Shown piece by piece: positions 6,527 through 12,042 of a stretch of 32,157 nt of DNA. The translations under genes and the position numbers were made by a program. Position 1 is the stretch's first letter. Each line of letters opens with the position of its first letter. Source of the DNA: a virus; IMG/VR virus record IMGVR_UViG_3300005466_000055, positions 1-32,157 of that record; one strand, written 5' to 3'. The notes under the pieces were generated by a model. It had not been told where the DNA came from, ran no database searches, and worked only from the letters and a program-made list of their open reading frames with translations.

Positions 6527-6939
6527 GCGTTTCTCCTCTCCATTCTTCGTTTAAACATCTCTGGTAAATGCTCTCGAATGTGATCTGCCTGAGACATCAC
6601 TCGAAGGTTCTCCAGGCGGTTGTCCTTGGAGTCTCCGTTGATGTGGTGCACGATTTCGTTAGACAGCAATTTCCTTCCGAGATGGGTCTCAATCACTAGC
6701 CGATGTTCGTGTCGGCCATTCCGCTTCGTGTATTTGGATGTTCCAGTCTTGAGAACCCCGCGCTGCGCGTCGCCCCTTTTGGCAGCCGAAAGAACCGACA
6801 CCCTCGCGTTGTGACTCGGCCCTCTCACTCCAGCCCATACGCATTTCTGCGAGCAGTACCTCTGCTTCCGCTTCTTGTAGATAGGCGTGAAGACCTTCTT
6901 GCACGAGAGACAATTCCTCGGATCTGCAAAGTTCGCCAC
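6523..6939 (-). CDS. HNH homing-type endonuclease with zinc finger
   Basis: A 138-residue protein. Residues ~8-34 contain CLSCKK...YCSQKC, a four-Cys zinc finger. The C-terminal part is an HNH_3 nuclease: HEHRLVIETHLGRKL, IVHHINGDSKDNRLENL, SQADHIREH. Such genes act as selfish endonucleases that cut phage DNA lacking them. An in-frame ATG at 6945 is only one base from GGAGG (6947-6951), whereas the GTG at 6939 is 7 bases away, so GTG is the likelier start. It overlaps another reading frame (6689-7021) that looks like the disrupted native gene. Confidence 0.85.
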   Translation of the reverse strand: MANFADPRNCLSCKKVFTPIYKKRKQRYCSQKCVWAGVRGPSHNARVSVLSAAKRGDAQRGVLKTGTSKYTKRNGRHEHRLVIETHLGRKLLSNEIVHHINGDSKDNRLENLRVMSQADHIREHLPEMFKRRMERRNA

Positions 6940-7021
6940 CTTCATACCTCCATCGTTCCAAATTCTGTTGATACCACCAGGTGGCGTCGTCGTCGCGCCC
7001 TAGGTCCATCGCGCCGCTCAC
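6689..7021 (-). CDS. Candidate native gene overlapped by the HNH gene
   Basis: A 110-residue frame. The GTG at 7021 makes a GTGA overlap with the stop of the upstream gene, exactly like other junctions in this operon. The first ~25 residues (SGAMDLGRDDDATWWYQQNL then ERWRYE) look like a genuine small phage protein. From about 6945 onward the frame lies inside the HNH gene and its composition is less protein-like. It may be the 5' remnant of a gene into which the HNH gene inserted. Low confidence beyond residue 27. Confidence 0.35.
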   Translation of the reverse strand: MSGAMDLGRDDDATWWYQQNLERWRYEGGELCRSEELSLVQEGLHAYLQEAEAEVLLAEMRMGWSERAESQREGVGSFGCQKGRRAARGSQDWNIQIHEAEWPTRTSASD

Positions 7022-7227
7022 GTCAAAACCTCTTCGTTTGCGCTTCCTTCCAGTAGTCGCGCCTGTATTGGAACGGCTCCGGCTGGGCTCTCCGTCCACG
7101 CACCACGGACCACAACCAAAGACGTAGGCGTCGCAAGAGCATCAAAGGTCTCCTCTGTTTCCATCCTTCGCATCTCATTGAGGAAGGCGGTGCGGTCGCG
7201 AAAGCTGCCGAAGTTGGTGTAGCGCAT
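7018..7227 (-). CDS. Hypothetical early protein, 69 residues
   Basis: Unrecognised. ATG at 7227 lies 2 bases after the preceding stop, with CGGAG 8 bases upstream. It contains an N-terminal charged helix (RDRTAFLNEMRRMETEETF) and a short beta segment (SLVVVRGAW). Confidence 0.6.
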   Translation of the reverse strand: MRYTNFGSFRDRTAFLNEMRRMETEETFDALATPTSLVVVRGAWTESPAGAVPIQARLLEGSANEEVLT

Positions 7228-7229
7228 GG

Positions 7230-7427
7230 TCAAAGCTCCGACCGCGCCGGATACTCCGCTCGCGGATTCAGGTTATGCGTCGAGTGCGCGATCCAGCCGC
7301 GCTGGTAGGCGGACCGCATGCCGATACGCATGAGCCGGTCAATGCGTCTGCGTCTCCACTGCACCACCATCCCAACCGCGCAGGTGAGGATCAGCAGGAG
7401 GCAGGCGACAACAAACCCAGCGCTCAC
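7230..7427 (-). CDS. Single-pass membrane protein, 65 residues
   Basis: Residues 3-23 (AGFVVACLLLILTCAVGMVVQ) form a clear transmembrane helix, followed by RRRRIDR, which should place the C-terminus in the cytoplasm. GTG start at 7427 shares GTGA with the upstream stop. No family recognised; Rz-, holin- or exclusion-type roles cannot be told from sequence, and the early-operon position argues against lysis. Confidence 0.65.
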   Translation of the reverse strand: MSAGFVVACLLLILTCAVGMVVQWRRRRIDRLMRIGMRSAYQRGWIAHSTHNLNPRAEYPARSEL

Positions 7428-7588
7428 AGCCCAGCCCTCGCATACCGCCGCTCAGCCACGACGAGTCGCGACCACCTCTTCGCCTCCTCCGCCCACTCCC
7501 GCGCGTACTGCGGCTTCGCCTTCACGTACCGCCGCGCCTGGTACAGCGCGTAACGCTTCCAGTGACGGAGGATGTCTATCTCTGTCAT
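7424..7588 (-). CDS. Basic hypothetical protein, 54 residues
   Basis: A small basic, aromatic-rich helical protein (ILRHWKRYALYQARRYVKAK). The ATG at 7588 has an ATGA overlap with the zinc-cluster gene and its stop a GTGA overlap with the membrane protein. Possibly nucleic-acid binding by charge only. Confidence 0.6.
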   Translation of the reverse strand: MTEIDILRHWKRYALYQARRYVKAKPQYAREWAEEAKRWSRLVVAERRYARAGL

Positions 7589-7872
7589 GCTCCTACTCCG
7601 AACGCGGAGTGGCACTCGCCACACGTCGCTGCGTCTTTGTTGTGCTCGCACGTCTCCACGCAGATCGGGCAGACGAAGGGCTCGTCCTCGAACAGCGGGT
7701 CGCGATCAACCGATGAACCGCACTTCTCGCAGTACACCTTCACGAGCCTTTCTAGGTCGTGCTCGTGCTCGTCGTGCCACGGGTCGTCGCATACGTCGAG
7801 CGTGCCGCGCCGGTTCACGAAGCCCGTGGTGTCACCGCAGGTGCTACATGTCGGCGTGTGTGCGCCACTCAC
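7585..7872 (-). CDS. Cys-rich zinc-ribbon protein, 95 residues
   Basis: Metal-binding motifs dominate: CSTCGDTTG (residues ~9-12), CEKCGSS (~48-51), CPICVETC (~68-74) and CGECHS (~84-87). Their spacing suggests two zinc ribbons. The stretch DDPWHDEHEHD is acidic and His-rich. The GTG at 7872 shares GTGA with the upstream tiny membrane gene, which is why the longer frame upstream is rejected. Zinc-ribbon proteins of this size in early phage operons are generally of unknown role. Confidence 0.68.
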   Translation of the reverse strand: MSGAHTPTCSTCGDTTGFVNRRGTLDVCDDPWHDEHEHDLERLVKVYCEKCGSSVDRDPLFEDEPFVCPICVETCEHNKDAATCGECHSAFGVGA

Positions 7873-7979
7873 AGCCCGCACCCCAGCCGCACCAGCACCA
7901 CACACCCAGCAGCAGTCGCCATATAACCGGCGAGGATGGCTACACCTGACACGCGGTCGAAGAGGTCGAGGGTGTTCAT
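7869..7979 (-). CDS. Tiny membrane protein, 36 residues
   Basis: The frame begins with ATG at 7979 (ATGA overlap with the upstream stop) and ends with a GTGA overlap with the zinc-ribbon gene. Residues ~10-32 (VSGVAILAGYMATAAGCVVL...) form a single hydrophobic helix. Function unknown. Confidence 0.55.
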   Translation of the reverse strand: MNTLDLFDRVSGVAILAGYMATAAGCVVLVRLGCGL

Positions 7980-8272
7980 GCAGCCTCCGGAGCAGCAAGC
8001 GCACGAAGGTTCTCGATCTTGCCGTCGATGTATTCGAGCTTGGCGCGGAACTCGGCGACCGTCCTGTCGCGCAGTGTGGTCAGCGACTTCATTTGCGCCT
8101 CGGCCATGTCAGCCGGCGGCAGCGCTTTGAACTCGATGGTCTGCCACTCGCTGATGCGTACGTAACCATCGGGCGCGTAGGTGGCCTCATCGCCGTAGTT
8201 AGGGAACACGGTTTCGAAGTCGAACTTGTTGTCGCGGAAGACCGCGATGCGCTGAGTCATGTTGTTCTTCAT
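7976..8272 (-). CDS. Hypothetical early protein, 98 residues, C-terminal coiled coil
   Basis: Unrecognised. The first half is beta-like (RIAVFRDNKFDFETVFPNYG, DGYVRISEWQTIEFKALP); the second half is a coiled coil (TTLRDRTVAEFRAKLEYIDG). The ATG at 8272 lies 2 bases after the previous stop. The longer frame upstream is just run-through into the operator region. Confidence 0.62.
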   Translation of the reverse strand: MKNNMTQRIAVFRDNKFDFETVFPNYGDEATYAPDGYVRISEWQTIEFKALPPADMAEAQMKSLTTLRDRTVAEFRAKLEYIDGKIENLRALAAPEAA

Positions 8273-8274
8273 GA

Positions 8275-8478
8275 CTAACCCGCCTGCCGAACGCGTAAAA
8301 ACGCTTCGCTGTAAACCGGCTCCGTCAGCGACGGCGTGAACGACGGCTGGCCGGTGGCGACGGAGAAATGGATGGGGAGCGGGTCGAGCGGCTCGAGATG
8401 GCCGAAACATTCGTCGCAGCTCCATGCGTCCGCGCTGTGCGCGATCTCGCATGTTGCGCAGTAGAGTCTGTTGTCCAT
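8275..8478 (-). CDS. Small zinc-finger protein, first gene after PL
   Basis: A 67-residue protein with YCATCEIAHSADAWSCDECFG, a C-x2-C...C-x2-C zinc site. A GGGAG ribosome binding site lies 9 bases before the ATG. It is the first gene of the leftward transcript, about 30 bases from the predicted start, the place lambdoid phages use for the antiterminator N. No arginine-rich N-like motif is seen, so an antitermination role is only positional speculation. Confidence 0.65.
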   Translation of the reverse strand: MDNRLYCATCEIAHSADAWSCDECFGHLEPLDPLPIHFSVATGQPSFTPSLTEPVYSEAFLRVRQAG

Positions 8479-8515
8479 TTGGCTTCGCTCCCGTCAGTTC
8501 GGTGACTGTGGGGGC

Positions 8516-8544
8516 AGAGTACACGCACTGTTTACGCAGGTCAA
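8516..8544 (-). promoter_or_regulatory. PL, leftward early promoter
   Basis: On the minus strand: -35 TTGACC (8544-8539), a 17-base spacer and -10 TACTCT (8521-8516). Both hexamers lie inside operator sequences, so the CI-like repressor should block it directly. Confidence 0.75.
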
Positions 8545-8556
8545 CACTGTGTTTAC
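8519..8556. promoter_or_regulatory. OL operators (two 17-bp palindromes)
   Basis: Operator 1 at 8540-8556 (GTCAACACTGTGTTTAC) is symmetric at 7 of 8 base pairs about its centre. Operator 2 at 8519-8535 (GTACACGCACTGTTTAC) shares the half-site GTAAACA/TGTTTAC. Centres are 21 bp apart. They cover the -35 and -10 of PL. Confidence 0.75.
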
Positions 8557-8565
8557 CGCTAAGGC

Positions 8566-8590
8566 ACAAAAAACCCGCCGAAGCGGGTTT
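8566..8590 (-). terminator. Intrinsic terminator of the cI operon
   Basis: The perfect stem AAACCCGC/GCGGGTTT with CGAA loop (8571-8590) is followed on the minus strand by a run of T (complement of the A run at 8568-8573). It ends leftward transcription from cI and the membrane gene before PL. Confidence 0.85.
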
Positions 8591-8614
8591 CAATTCAACT
8601 TAAAGCTGGCCGCC

Positions 8615-8815
8615 CTATTCGTCGTCGTCTTCTTGAAGAACGTGTGGATGAGTCAGCGCCTGACGTATCTGGATTAGCTGACTCATGATTGCTACGTAAG
8701 CGCCGCGAACAATAGAGGCATCAACGCCAAAAGCGATGAAAACGGCCACCTTTGCGCCTATTGGATAGTCCACGGGCGGCGAAGCTAGATACAGGGCTAT
8801 CAAGACCAGCGTCAT
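8615..8815 (-). CDS. Membrane protein co-transcribed with repressor (candidate superinfection-exclusion protein)
   Basis: A 66-residue protein. Residues 2-12 (TLVLIALYLAS) and ~21-43 (AKVAVFIAFGVDASIVRGAYVAI) are hydrophobic, giving one or two membrane segments, and the tail is acidic (LQEDDDE). The ATG overlaps the cI stop (ATGA) and a terminator follows, so it forms a two-gene operon with the repressor and should be made in the lysogen. Small membrane proteins in this position often exclude related phages or alter host surface properties; this is inference from position and topology, not homology. Confidence 0.65.
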   Translation of the reverse strand: MTLVLIALYLASPPVDYPIGAKVAVFIAFGVDASIVRGAYVAIMSQLIQIRQALTHPHVLQEDDDE

Positions 8816-9303
8816 TGCGTGCGCTTCGTGGGCCGCGTGCTGGTCGCTTTCTCAGCCATTCGGCGAGATGGGTTACTCGGTCGAACGGGTGCCTGCGGGC
8901 CTGTGGGTCGGGCAGGGGCAGTAATAGTGGGCGGCGCTTCTCCCCGTACTTGAGCGCCAACATGGCCAAAAATCACGTTCTGGATGAACTGCTTTACGGA
9001 CTCGTCTTTGATCTTGTCCCATTCAGCGCCTACCTGAGCGCCCTCTCGAGTAGGCCAGAATCCATGCGTGGATTGCGCAGCAGGGGCTTCCTGGGGCGGC
9101 TTGACGCCGGTCATTAGCTCTTCAACAGAGACGCCCAGCAACGTTGCCGTCTGGGCGTAGCGCTCTGGCGGCCAACGCCGCTTCTTCCAGTTGGTAATGA
9201 GCTGCTTGTCGATGCCAAGCGCATCGGCAAACGCCTTCTGGTTCCACTTCTTGAGGTCTCGGGCCAAAGCCAAGGCCCTGACTGTGATCGGGTCGTCGCT
9301 CAT
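8812..9303 (-). CDS. cI: CI-like HTH repressor without peptidase domain
   Basis: A 163-residue protein with an N-terminal XRE-type helix-turn-helix (LKKWNQKAFADALGIDKQLITNWKKR, read in pieces: QKAFADALGI and KQLITNWKKRRWP), then LGVSVEELMTG. A second helical region (ESVKQFIQNVIFGHVG) may mediate dimerisation. The C-terminus is Pro/Arg-rich (QAPVRPSNPSRR) and ends basic. It lacks the S24 LexA-type autoproteolysis domain, with no Ser/Lys dyad region, so classical RecA-dependent self-cleavage is not expected. ATG at 9303 is preceded by AGGA. It lies divergent from the Cro-like gene, with operators in between, and should repress PL and PR. Confidence 0.85.
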   Translation of the reverse strand: MSDDPITVRALALARDLKKWNQKAFADALGIDKQLITNWKKRRWPPERYAQTATLLGVSVEELMTGVKPPQEAPAAQSTHGFWPTREGAQVGAEWDKIKDESVKQFIQNVIFGHVGAQVRGEAPPTITAPARPTGPQAPVRPSNPSRRMAEKATSTRPTKRTQ

Positions 9304-9313
9304 TGGATCAATC

Positions 9314-9377
9314 CTAAACATCCCGTTTACTGGCCGGGTAAACGATTCGTTGGACTTTCGGTAAACACGCCGTGTAC
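9314..9377. promoter_or_regulatory. OR operators (three 17-bp sites)
   Basis: Sites at 9314-9330 (CTAAACATCCCGTTTAC), 9338-9354 (GTAAACGATTCGTTGGA) and 9361-9377 (GTAAACACGCCGTGTAC). Centres are 24 and 23 bp apart, so successive sites sit on nearby helix faces as in lambda OR. They share the GTAAAC half-site with OL. The middle site is degenerate on its right half but has the perfect core AACGATTCGTT. Confidence 0.72.
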
Positions 9378-9380
9378 TAT
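9350..9380 (+). promoter_or_regulatory. PR, rightward early promoter
   Basis: The -35 is TTGGAC (9350-9355). The -10 is TACTAT (9375-9380, spacer 19) or TGTACT (9373-9378, spacer 17). Transcription would start around 9385-9388, right at the cro ATG (9389), leaving almost no leader. The third OR site covers the spacer and -10. Confidence 0.6.
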
Positions 9381-9388
9381 CCGGAGTC

Positions 9389-9586
9389 ATGAAAGCAGAC
9401 GAATCAGCGCGATTGATCGACAAAGCTGGCGGCAACGCCAAGTTCGCGGAGTTGTTAGGTCTCACTGGCAAACCGAATTTCCAGCAGATGATCTACAACT
9501 GGCGAAAACGCGGCATCCCGGCAACGGTCGAACTCGCCCACCTCGATAAATTGAAGATGCTGTCTGGCAACTCAGACGCCGCCTAA
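9389..9586 (+). CDS. cro: Cro-like repressor (YdaS/Cro-type HTH)
   Basis: A 65-residue helix-turn-helix protein. ARLIDKAGGNAKFAELLGL is helix 1-2, and QMIYNWRKRGIPATVELAHL is the recognition region with the IxxWRxRGIPxxxx pattern seen in Cro/YdaS proteins. Divergent from cI and overlapping the OR sites, it should compete for the same operators and commit to lytic growth. GGAG lies only 2 bases before the ATG and the predicted transcript begins within a few bases, so the message may be read as a leaderless mRNA. Confidence 0.85.
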   Translation: MKADESARLIDKAGGNAKFAELLGLTGKPNFQQMIYNWRKRGIPATVELAHLDKLKMLSGNSDAA

Positions 9587-9599
9587 CTACTCGCGTTTT

Positions 9600-9621
9600 A
9601 AAGGCCGTTTTCTCGGCCTTT
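9600..9621 (+). terminator. Hairpin after cro (tR1-like)
   Basis: Arms AAAGGCCG (9600-9607) and CGGCCTTT (9614-9621) with a TTTTCT loop. The T tract after it is interrupted (ATGTTT), so termination is probably partial, which would suit an early-right terminator needing antitermination. Confidence 0.6.
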
Positions 9622-9647
9622 ATGTTTGACCTAACGAGGCACGAACA

Positions 9648-9863
9648 ATGGCCCTTCCAAGAAAAGACGTTCGAGCCGCCGTAGACGATGAAGTCCATCA
9701 GCGCCTTGTTTGGTGCGCGAATCGCGCAGGCGTTTCGGTGGCGGTCTATGTCGAGCAACTGATTCAAGCCGATACCTCTAACAAAGTTGATCTTGTCGTC
9801 GAGACCTACGATGACCTAGAGCGGGCAGGGCTTGTTCGGAGAAACCCGGAGGCGTCCAAGTGA
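9648..9863 (+). CDS. Ribbon-helix-helix-like regulator in the cII position
   Basis: A 71-residue protein. KDVRAAVDDEVHQRLVWCAN followed by AGVSVAVYVEQLIQAD fits the strand-helix-helix pattern of Arc/CopG/MetJ regulators, which bind DNA as dimers through the strand. The rest is acidic. Its place after cro matches that of lysogeny regulators such as CII, but the fold differs. ACGAGGC precedes the ATG. Target unknown. Confidence 0.65.
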   Translation: MALPRKDVRAAVDDEVHQRLVWCANRAGVSVAVYVEQLIQADTSNKVDLVVETYDDLERAGLVRRNPEASK

Positions 9864-9957
9864 GCGGTACCGAACAAACCGGGATTGGTTCCGTAAGTAC
9901 TTGTACTGACAGGGTCTCCGAGAAAATCCGACCACCTACGAACAGACAGCGCGCAAC

Positions 9958-9977
9958 GGCCTGCGGGCCTTTTTTTT
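9958..9977 (+). terminator. Short GGCC hairpin with eight Ts
   Basis: GGCC-TGCG-GGCC followed by eight T (9970-9977). The stem is only 4 bp. The downstream GGCCC (9979-9983) can instead pair with GGGCC (9965-9969) and trap the T tract in a loop, which would be a terminator/antiterminator switch. Confidence 0.6.
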
Positions 9978-10102
9978 GGGCCCATAGCTTTTTTGTAGGT
10001 GATGCCCGACGGCAGGGTAACCCTGCCTCCGTCGGACGAGTCTCCGCCCACGTAAGCGATCTGCGAGTGATGACTCCCCCTGCGCGCTATGAGCGCGCCT
10101 TG

Positions 10103-10134
10103 TCCGGCTCTGCCTTTGGGAGCCGGAGTTTTTT
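10103..10134 (+). terminator. Intrinsic terminator upstream of the HNH gene
   Basis: Arms TCCGGCTC (10103-10110) and GAGCCGGA (10120-10127), loop TGCCTTTGG, followed by AG? then six T at 10129-10134. A strong intrinsic terminator on the plus strand, so expression of the genes downstream should need antitermination or another promoter. Confidence 0.8.
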
Positions 10135-10143
10135 AGAGGCGGC

Positions 10144-10644
10144 ATGACAACGAAGAACGACATCCTGGAAAGATTTGAGGCGAAGTTCATACCTGAACCG
10201 AACAGTGGATGCTGGTTGTGGGAAGGCTCAGTTGGCAGAGGCTACGGCAAATTCACCTTGGGGCCGTTTCGAACTAGCGGCAGGCGACATGAGGTCGCGT
10301 CACGCGCGAGCTGGATTCTCTATAGGGGTGAAATACCGGCTGGTCTTTTCGTGTGCCATCGATGCGATGTGAGGTGCTGCGTCAACCCAAACCACTTGTT
10401 TCTTGGCACTCCGCGCGAAAACACCTTGGACATGGTGGCTAAGGGGCGTTGCAGACCTGGAACCATGCTGCAGACGCATTGCAAACGCGGCCACGAGCTT
10501 TCTGGCAAGAACCTGCGATACAACAAAGAAGGCCGTCGCCTTTGCATTGCGTGTCGTAAAGCCTCGTGGCGCAAATGGGCGCCACATGTAAACGCTCTAA
10601 AAAGAGCCCGCCACAAAGCTGAAGTTGGCGGCGCCAATGAGTAA
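10144..10644 (+). CDS. HNH endonuclease (homing type)
   Basis: A 166-residue protein. The centre carries an HNH_3 nuclease core: [40 protein letters not shown]. The C-terminus adds a zinc element [11 protein letters not shown]...CIACRK, typical of phage HNH proteins of this type. These are usually selfish cutters, sometimes with roles in packaging. AGAGGC precedes the ATG and the gene stands between a terminator and the HTH gene, which it overlaps by 8 bases. Confidence 0.88.
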   Translation: MTTKNDILERFEAKFIPEPNSGCWLWEGSVGRGYGKFTLGPFRTSGRRHEVASRASWILYRGEIPAGLFVCHRCDVRCCVNPNHLFLGTPRENTLDMVAKGRCRPGTMLQTHCKRGHELSGKNLRYNKEGRRLCIACRKASWRKWAPHVNALKRARHKAEVGGANE

Positions 10645-11074
10645 GGCCGCAATGAACTGGCGAGACTGCGCAGAGCACGGTCGCCAAGTCCACCACGGCA
10701 TGCACTGCGTGTCTTGCGCACGCGAAGGCAAGCCAGCTCCAGCACTCCCGCCGCTCGTTGAGTCGGTGCCGCTTTGGATGAAGAAGGCCATCGAAGGCAT
10801 CGACTGCACGCGCCCACGGCAGCGGAAGCCAGTGGTGGTGCCGACGGTTCCTAAGCGAGTAGGTAGGCCGCGCGGGCTGAAGCTCTCCACGCGCGAGGCC
10901 GTGTGTGTGAAGGCATTCGCTGAGCTTGCCGGCGAGGAGATGATCGTTACGAAGATCGCGCAGCGGATGGGACTCAGTCGCTGCACGGTATCGAACCTGC
11001 TCAATCGTGCGCGTAACAGGCTGGGGCTAGATAGCCGCACCGAGCTAGTCGATTGGCAGAGGTCGCAAGCATGA
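10637..11074 (+). CDS. Transcription regulator with zinc-finger N-terminus and LuxR/GerE-type HTH
   Basis: A 145-residue protein. Residues ~8-27 contain [17 protein letters not shown], a C-x2-H...C-x2-C zinc site. The C-terminal ~60 residues ([49 protein letters not shown]) match the LuxR/GerE helix-turn-helix: L-T-x-R-E, I-A-x-x-L-G-L-S-x-x-T-V, R-x-K-L-G-L-x-S-R. It could switch on middle or late genes. The ATG at 10637 is inside the HNH 3' end. What it controls is not visible; a missing receiver domain means no two-component input. Confidence 0.75.
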   Translation: MSKAAMNWRDCAEHGRQVHHGMHCVSCAREGKPAPALPPLVESVPLWMKKAIEGIDCTRPRQRKPVVVPTVPKRVGRPRGLKLSTREAVCVKAFAELAGEEMIVTKIAQRMGLSRCTVSNLLNRARNRLGLDSRTELVDWQRSQA

Positions 11075-11178
11075 TCGGTCGTATCTGCATTGTGCTGGTC
11101 GCTGTCGTGATGGTACTGATCCTTGGCGTGTGCCTGATTCTCAGCGCGATTGCCCGCGTTTTACGTGGTGATGCGTGA
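11071..11178 (+). CDS. Tiny membrane protein, 35 residues
   Basis: ATGA overlap with the HTH gene and GTGA overlap with the VRR-NUC gene support this short frame. Residues ~4-28 (RICIVLVAVVMVLILGVCLI...) are one continuous transmembrane helix, followed by a basic tail. Function unknown. Confidence 0.6.
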   Translation: MIGRICIVLVAVVMVLILGVCLILSAIARVLRGDA

Positions 11179-11648
11179 GGCGCTTCCCGTCAACAAGACT
11201 GACAAGAAGAAAAGTCCGCAATCATCTCGCCGGGCTGGATGCGCTTGTAAATGGGACTACGCCAGTGTTTGAGCAACCGAAGGTCGCGCCGCGCGCGGGC
11301 GGGAAGCAAAAAGAGTCGTACGTTAACGACGCAGTAAAGGCGTGGGCCCGACTGCGGCCGGACATAACCATTTTCCGTAACAACGTTGGGGCGCTCGAGT
11401 GGGCGCCCGGTAGATGGCTGCGGTACGGCTTGTGTGTCGGCTCAAGCGATTTTATCGGCTGGCAGTCCGTCGTGGTGACGCCAGAGATGCTGGGAAAGCG
11501 TGTTGCGGTCCTGGTTGCCCTCGAATGCAAAACACCAGAGGGCATGCTGACTTCAGAGCAGTCCGCATTTATACAGAAGGTTCGTGAGGCCGGTGGCAAA
11601 TCCGGAGTAGTTAGAGACGTGGCTGATGCGGAGAACATACTCAAATGA
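11175..11648 (+). CDS. VRR-NUC domain nuclease
   Basis: A 157-residue PD-(D/E)XK-fold protein. The N-terminal ~40 residues are basic. The VRR-NUC signature follows: WARLRPDITIFRNNVG, WLRYGLCVGSSDFIGW (catalytic Asp in SDFIG), VALECKTPEG (E-x-K), TSEQSAFIQKVREAGGKSGV. Such phage proteins process branched or nicked DNA in replication and repair, similar to RusA-like Holliday-junction enzymes in position. GTG at 11175 is coupled by GTGA to the membrane peptide. Confidence 0.9.
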   Translation: MRRFPSTRLTRRKVRNHLAGLDALVNGTTPVFEQPKVAPRAGGKQKESYVNDAVKAWARLRPDITIFRNNVGALEWAPGRWLRYGLCVGSSDFIGWQSVVVTPEMLGKRVAVLVALECKTPEGMLTSEQSAFIQKVREAGGKSGVVRDVADAENILK

Positions 11649-11815
11649 AAGCGCCAAACTATTACCAGTTCCAAGAGCGACTCGCGAATTCTGTCCCGCT
11701 TGACGTTGTCGAGTGGCGAGATCCTGTTGTCGACGACTCCTACGTCGTGGATGAAAAAGAACTCACTGAAGATGAGTGGCAGCAGTTTAAGAAAATCATC
11801 GCGGGGCTCGCGTGA
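11645..11815 (+). CDS. Hypothetical acidic protein, 56 residues
   Basis: Short frame bounded by ATGA (11645) and GTGA (11812) overlaps. It is acidic (VVEWRDPVVDDSYVVDEKEL) and ends in a helix (EDEWQQFKKIIAGLA). No family recognised. Confidence 0.55.
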   Translation: MKAPNYYQFQERLANSVPLDVVEWRDPVVDDSYVVDEKELTEDEWQQFKKIIAGLA

Positions 11816-12042
11816 TCACAGCCGATCCGAAAGTTCTCGAGGCGCGCCTGCGGTCCGTTCTTGCCCTTGATGGCCCATTCTGCAAAGAGGCCGCTCGAGA
11901 TTGCATTGAGCGCGAGCGTATAGCTGGCGCTTTCTGTGCCCGGCTGCCCGGCATTACTGGGCACTTCGCAAATTGGTATGGCGCCGTGTTCGGAGAGGAT
12001 CTGTCGGGCAAGCCCTGGAAGCCGAAGGAGAAAAAGAAGTGA
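11812..12042 (+). CDS. Hypothetical protein, 76 residues, in replication module
   Basis: Unrecognised. GTG at 11812 shares GTGA with the gene before, and its stop shares GTGA with the gene after. The end is strongly basic (KPWKPKEKKK). The pattern ALDGPFCKEAARDCIERERIAGAFCARL is helical with two Cys. Proteins of this type often accompany phage replication genes. Confidence 0.6.
   Translation: MITADPKVLEARLRSVLALDGPFCKEAARDCIERERIAGAFCARLPGITGHFANWYGAVFGEDLSGKPWKPKEKKK

Larger units (their letters stand above)
9864..10143 (+). ncRNA. Structured non-coding region, candidate regulatory RNA or antiterminator
   Basis: About 280 bases without a convincing gene (an open frame crossing it spans a terminator and has no protein-like features). 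It contains a possible outer pairing of 9931-9942 with 9992-10003 (10 canonical pairs, one G-U, one mismatch) that encloses the terminator at 9958-9977. A strong hairpin follows at 10006-10035 (GCAGGG-TAA-CCCTGC inside CCGACGG/CCGTCGG). A perfect 7-bp hairpin lies at 10082-10098 (GCGCGCT-ATG-AGCGCGC), and a terminator hairpin at 10103-10134. This may be a nut- or put-like control region, an attenuator, or a small RNA ending at 10134. Confidence 0.45.

Noticed and set aside
9860-10147. Open frame of 95 residues after the RHH gene (GTGA overlap)
   Set aside because: It crosses a terminator and strong hairpins, and its sequence has no protein-like features, so I describe the region as structured RNA instead.
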